Assembly (NCBI GenBank): GCA_946623195.1
Contig: CAMOQW010000067.1
Location: 1-9,515, forward strand
From: an uncultured Prevotella sp.
Lineage (GTDB): Bacteria; Bacteroidota; Bacteroidia; Bacteroidales; Bacteroidaceae
Reading direction: 5' to 3'
DNA length: 9,515 nt
Shown here: positions 6,924-9,515 of the stretch, in pieces
Layout of the letters: the number at the start of each line of letters is the position of its first letter
Position numbering within the stretch: position 1 is the first letter of the stretch
Notes under the pieces: generated by a model
The model's database searches: none
Seen by the model: only the letters and a program-made list of their open reading frames with translations
Told to the model about the DNA's origin: nothing
Position numbers and translations under genes: made by a program

Positions 6924-7333
6924 GCAAGTTTGAAAGTAGTGTCAAGCTGGTACCCTACCCAGTAGAGGATGTGTACCGCAATATCAGTGACTTGAATAAT
7001 CTGGACAAGGTGCGCAGCCGCGTGCCTCAGGACAAGGTGCAGGACTTCCAGTTCGACAGCGACTCGGTGAGTGTCAGTGTGGCCCCTGTGGGTTCCATCA
7101 AGTTGCGCATCTGCGACCGTGAAGAGAACAAGTGCGTGAAGTTTGAGACCGAGCAGTCGCCCCTGCCGTTCCATCTCTGGGTGCAGGTGCTGCCTGTTAC
7201 GACGACGACCAGCAAGATGAAGGTGACGGTGGATGCCGACATCCCCTTCATGCTGAAGGGCATGGTGGGCGGTCCCTTGCAGGACGGCGTGGAGAAAATC
7301 GCCGATGCCCTGGCGCAGGTTCCTTATGTTTAA
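6920..7333 (+). CDS. SRPBCC-fold (START/Bet v1-like) protein
   Basis: The 137-residue product has no signal peptide or membrane segment. It begins with a strand (KFESSVKLVPYPVEDVYRNI, residues 3-22), has a helix with DLNNLDKVRSRVP, and alternating beta strands in the middle. It ends with a long helix after GGPLQDGVEKIADALAQVP. This is the layout of the SRPBCC ligand-binding superfamily, and similar proteins commonly sit between pyrE and argH in Bacteroidales. The biological ligand is unknown. The start is placed at the ATG overlapping the pyrE stop. A start ten codons upstream, at 6890, lies deep within pyrE and is less likely. A GGAAG run at 6913-6917 is very close to the ATG, so overlap coupling probably matters more than a Shine-Dalgarno interaction. 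Confidence 0.85.
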   Translation: MSKFESSVKLVPYPVEDVYRNISDLNNLDKVRSRVPQDKVQDFQFDSDSVSVSVAPVGSIKLRICDREENKCVKFETEQSPLPFHLWVQVLPVTTTTSKMKVTVDADIPFMLKGMVGGPLQDGVEKIADALAQVPYV

Positions 7334-7338
7334 TGAGA

Positions 7339-7378
7339 TTTCGAAGTTTCGATGTTTCGATGTTTCGATGTTTCGAAG
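7339..7378. repeat. 8-bp tandem repeat, five units (TTTCGAWG)
   Basis: Five perfect-length units read TTTCGAAG, TTTCGATG three times, and TTTCGAAG. Both end units contain the palindrome TTCGAA. The array fills most of the 59-bp gap between the SRPBCC gene and argH and is followed by an A-run just before the argH start. It resembles the 7-bp array at the left end in style and position but differs in unit length and core. One repeat-borne ATG, at 7360, is in frame with argH. Confidence 0.95.
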
Positions 7379-7392
7379 AAAAAAAAACAACA

Positions 7393-8730
7393 ATGGCAAA
7401 CAAACTTTGGGAAAAGAACTTTGAGGTAAACGCAGAAATAGAGCGCTTCACCGTCGGCCGCGACCGTGAGATGGATCTCTATCTGGCCAAATACGACGTG
7501 CTGGGGTCGATGGCGCATATCACCATGCTGGAATCCATAGGACTGATCGGCAAGGATGAACTGCCCCGGCTGTTGGCAGAGCTGAAGAATATCTATGCAG
7601 TGGCAGAGCGTGGTGAGTTTGTCATCGAGGACGGCGTGGAGGATGTCCATTCACAGGTGGAACTGATGCTGACACGCAAGTTGGGCGACATGGGCAAGAA
7701 GATTCACTCGGGCCGGTCGCGCAATGACCAGGTACTGGTAGACCTGAAGCTCTTTTCACGCCACGAGCTGATGGAGATTGCCGAGGGCGTAAAAGTGCTG
7801 TTCGACGAACTCATCCAGAAGAGCGAGCAGTACCGGCAGGTGCTGATGCCCGGCTATACCCATCTGCAGGTGGCCATGCCCTCGAGCTTCGGACTCTGGT
7901 TCGGCGCCTATGCGGAGAGCCTGACCGACGACATGCTGTTTCTGCAGGCCGCCTACAAGATGACCAACCGCAATCCACTCGGTTCCGCTGCCGGCTATGG
8001 CAGCTCGTTCCCGCTGAACCGGCAGATGACTACCGACCTGCTGGGCTTCGACTCCATGGACTATAATGTGGTCTATGCACAAATGGGCAGGGGGAAGATG
8101 GAGCGCAACGTGGGCTTTGCCATTGCCACCATCGCCGGTACGCTGGCCAAGATGGCCTTCGACGCCTGCCTGTTTAATTCGCAGAACTTCTCGTTTGTCA
8201 AGCTGCCCAAGGAGTGTACCACCGGTTCCAGCATCATGCCGCATAAGAAGAACCCGGATGTCTTCGAACTCATCCGCGCCAAGTGCAATAAGCTGCAGGC
8301 GCTGCCCCAGCAGGTGACGCTCATCATGAACAATCTGCCCGTGGGCTACTTCCGCGACTTGCAGATCATCAAGGAGGTCTTTTTACCCGCCTTCGGCGAA
8401 CTGAAGGACTGTCTGCAGATGGCCGCCTATATCATCAATAAGATTGAGGTACGCGAGGACATCCTCGACAATCCCATGTACGACCCCATGTTCAGCGTCG
8501 AAGAGGTGAACCGGCTGGCCGCAGAGGGTATGCCCTTCCGCGATGCCTACAAAAAGGTGGGTCTGGAGATAGAGGCCGGCACCTTCCGCCCCGACAAGGA
8601 CATCCACCATACCCATGAAGGCTCTATCGGCAACCTGTGTAACGACCGCATCCGGACGCTGATGGACGACATCCTCGGCGGCTTTGCCTTCGAGCGCGTG
8701 ACGGAAGCTGAAAAACGACTGCTGCAATGA
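7393..8730 (+). CDS. argH: argininosuccinate lyase
   Basis: This cytoplasmic enzyme catalyses the last step of arginine synthesis, splitting argininosuccinate into arginine and fumarate. The 445-residue product belongs to the fumarase/aspartase superfamily. It has SGRSRNDQ (106-113), the THLQ block with the probable catalytic His157 (156-159), and the signature GSSIMPHKKNPD (278-289) that carries the catalytic serine. The start at 7393 gives MANKLWEKNF, a usual beginning for this family. In-frame ATGs at 7333 and 7360 would prepend residues translated from the 8-bp repeats. An A-rich leader (7379-7392) precedes the chosen start. The stop overlaps the next ATG by the ATGA arrangement. Having argH with pyrE places two carbamoyl-phosphate-consuming pathways in one operon. 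Confidence 0.97.
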   Translation: MANKLWEKNFEVNAEIERFTVGRDREMDLYLAKYDVLGSMAHITMLESIGLIGKDELPRLLAELKNIYAVAERGEFVIEDGVEDVHSQVELMLTRKLGDMGKKIHSGRSRNDQVLVDLKLFSRHELMEIAEGVKVLFDELIQKSEQYRQVLMPGYTHLQVAMPSSFGLWFGAYAESLTDDMLFLQAAYKMTNRNPLGSAAGYGSSFPLNRQMTTDLLGFDSMDYNVVYAQMGRGKMERNVGFAIATIAGTLAKMAFDACLFNSQNFSFVKLPKECTTGSSIMPHKKNPDVFELIRAKCNKLQALPQQVTLIMNNLPVGYFRDLQIIKEVFLPAFGELKDCLQMAAYIINKIEVREDILDNPMYDPMFSVEEVNRLAAEGMPFRDAYKKVGLEIEAGTFRPDKDIHHTHEGSIGNLCNDRIRTLMDDILGGFAFERVTEAEKRLLQ

Positions 8731-9308
8731 AGAAACTGTTACCACTCCTTACGCTCTTGTTGCTGATGGCCTGCAAGGCCGACAACGAGTTCTCCACATG
8801 GCCCTGCCGCTTTGCCTACGATAACGCCATTCATCAGGACCCGACACTGGCTACCGCGATGGATGCCAATTCGCGTGGCGTGTTCTGCCAGATTACGGAA
8901 CACGTGCAAGGCGGCGTCAAGTATCTGCGTTTCAGCAACAATCTGGGCCTTTCGACGCAGACGATAGAAACGTTTACGGAGCAGCAGGCCAACTTCGTGT
9001 TAGGACTCAACAACGGCATCATCGTGGGCTACCAGACGTTCGTCTATGATGGCTTTGGCGCAGGCTTTGTGGCCTACGACGTGCAGTGCCCCAACTGCGT
9101 GCGCCGTGAAAACAATACCATCAGTCCCAACTATCGCGTGGTGATGGCTACCACGGGTATTGCCACCTGCTCGAAATGCGGACTGAAATACGACCTCAAC
9201 AATGGGGGAATCGTGCAGAACGGACAGCAGGACGACAAGGGACTGGAGAAATATGGAGCCAGAACCACAGGGCCCTTTGGCTATCTGACCGCAGCCCGTA
9301 AACTATAA
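8727..9308 (+). CDS. lipoprotein with two CxxC motifs, Rieske-like fold
   Basis: The 193-residue product has a short lipoprotein signal peptide ending in LMAC (lipid-carrying Cys16), so it should be membrane-anchored outside the cytoplasm. The C-terminal half holds GFGAGFVAYDVQCPNC (109-124) and CSKCGLKYDLNNGG (148-161), then GPFGYLTAARKL at the end. The order and spacing resemble a Rieske domain. However, the usual CxH and CxxH ligand pairs appear as two CxxC pairs (121/124 and 148/151), so a mononuclear iron or zinc site may replace the 2Fe-2S cluster. Two further cysteines, 27 and 54, could form a disulfide. It overlaps the argH stop, so it is probably translated with argH. I know similar proteins in Bacteroidales only as uncharacterised. 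Lipoprotein status is strong; the Rieske relation is a pattern-based inference. Confidence 0.8.
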   Translation: MKKLLPLLTLLLLMACKADNEFSTWPCRFAYDNAIHQDPTLATAMDANSRGVFCQITEHVQGGVKYLRFSNNLGLSTQTIETFTEQQANFVLGLNNGIIVGYQTFVYDGFGAGFVAYDVQCPNCVRRENNTISPNYRVVMATTGIATCSKCGLKYDLNNGGIVQNGQQDDKGLEKYGARTTGPFGYLTAARKL

Positions 9309-9314
9309 AAATAA

Positions 9315-9348
9315 AGGAAAAGTTTTGGTCGTATGCCAAATTTTTCCT
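9315..9348 (+). terminator. AT-rich hairpin, possible terminator of the pyrE-argH operon
   Basis: AGGAAAA (9315-9321) pairs with TTTTCCT (9342-9348), and TTTGG (9324-9328) with CCAAA (9336-9340), around a seven-nt loop. A GT/T internal loop separates the two helices. It starts 6 bp after the lipoprotein stop. The right arm is itself T-rich, but no U-tract follows, so termination would be inefficient. It also overlaps the -33 element and spacer of the tRNA promoter, so the symmetry could be partly coincidental. Confidence 0.4.
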
Positions 9349-9355
9349 ATCTTTG
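9324..9355 (+). promoter_or_regulatory. Bacteroidetes-type promoter of the tRNA-Leu gene
   Basis: TTTG at 9324-9327 and TATCTTTG at 9348-9355 are separated by 20 nt, matching the Bacteroidetes -33/-7 consensus. The tRNA begins 35 nt after the -7 element, leaving room for a short 5' leader to be removed by RNase P. Confidence 0.8.
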
Positions 9356-9390
9356 CACCCGATTTCAAGAAAATCGCAAGAAGTCTACTG

Positions 9391-9474
9391 GCCGCGATGG
9401 TGGAATGGTAGACACGAGGGACTTAAAATCCCTTGGCCATAACGGCTGTGCGGGTTCGAGTCCCGCTCGCGGCA
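9391..9474 (+). tRNA. tRNA-Leu (anticodon UAA)
   Basis: The acceptor arms GCCGCGA (9391-9397) and TCGCGGC (9467-9473) pair fully, followed by discriminator A at 9474. The anticodon stem AGGGA/TCCCT encloses the loop CTTAAAA with anticodon TAA at 9424-9426, which reads UUA and UUG leucine codons. A long variable arm (GGCC-ATAAC-GGC) marks a class II tRNA, as expected for leucine. The T arm contains GGTTCGAGTCC. The CCA end is not encoded (ACA follows the acceptor stem), so it must be added enzymatically. Confidence 0.97.
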
Positions 9475-9480
9475 CAGCAG

Positions 9481-9515
9481 CAGAAAAGCGCATCCCGGCA
9501 GGATGCGCTTTTCTG
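9481..9515 (+). terminator. terminator hairpin after tRNA-Leu
   Basis: A perfect 15-bp stem (9481-9495 with 9501-9515) closes a five-nt loop, CGGCA. The GC-rich upper stem and the AAAA/TTTT lower stem are typical of factor-independent terminators in this group, where the T-run forms part of the stem. It lies 7 bp after the tRNA and ends at the window edge, so any further T-tract cannot be seen. Confidence 0.88.

Noticed and set aside
9391..9474. tRNA-Leu as an integration site for a mobile element
   Set aside because: No integrase and no repeated tRNA 3' end are visible, and an intact terminator follows the tRNA directly.

Overview
The window looks like chromosomal DNA from a member of the Bacteroidales, most likely Prevotella or a close relative. 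The main evidence is promoter form: TTTG, then a 19-20 nt spacer, then TAnnTTTG, as used by the Bacteroidetes primary sigma factor. Further support comes from the general absence of strong Shine-Dalgarno sites, short tandem repeats placed before start codons, and gene families typical of gut or rumen Bacteroidales. Genus-level assignment is inference.

Region 1 (1-710, + strand) holds a ten-unit 7-bp tandem repeat. Its last unit supplies the start codon of a 34-residue membrane peptide of the 'smalltalk' type. A 142-residue protein resembling the phage-derived 'structural protein P5' family follows, and then a strong hairpin. This looks like a small, possibly domesticated phage-type module.

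Region 2 (714-6134, - strand) is a two-gene carbohydrate operon read from 6134 down to 714. The first gene encodes a secreted fusion of an alpha/beta-hydrolase (esterase-like) domain to a GH2 beta-galactosidase-type enzyme. The second, 18 bp later, encodes a secreted GH146/GH127 beta-L-arabinofuranosidase. Together they suggest trimming of arabinose- and galactose-bearing side chains, such as those of pectin, with ester decorations removed by the fused esterase. No SusC/SusD pair or regulator lies in the window.

Region 3 (6135-6290) is an AT-rich divergent promoter region serving the carbohydrate operon on the - strand and pyrE on the + strand.

Region 4 (6291-9308, + strand) is a tightly packed housekeeping operon: pyrE (pyrimidine synthesis), an SRPBCC-fold protein, argH (arginine synthesis) and a cysteine-rich lipoprotein. 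Two of the three junctions are ATGA overlaps. The third holds an 8-bp tandem repeat just before argH.

Region 5 (9309-9515) holds a hairpin overlapping a good promoter, a tRNA-Leu(UAA) gene and a perfect 15-bp terminator stem at the window edge.

Nothing here is demonstrably a new system. The points most worth a second look are the smalltalk/P5-like pair, the esterase-GH2 fusion with its shortened Ig-like domain, and the lipoprotein with two CxxC pairs on a Rieske-like scaffold.
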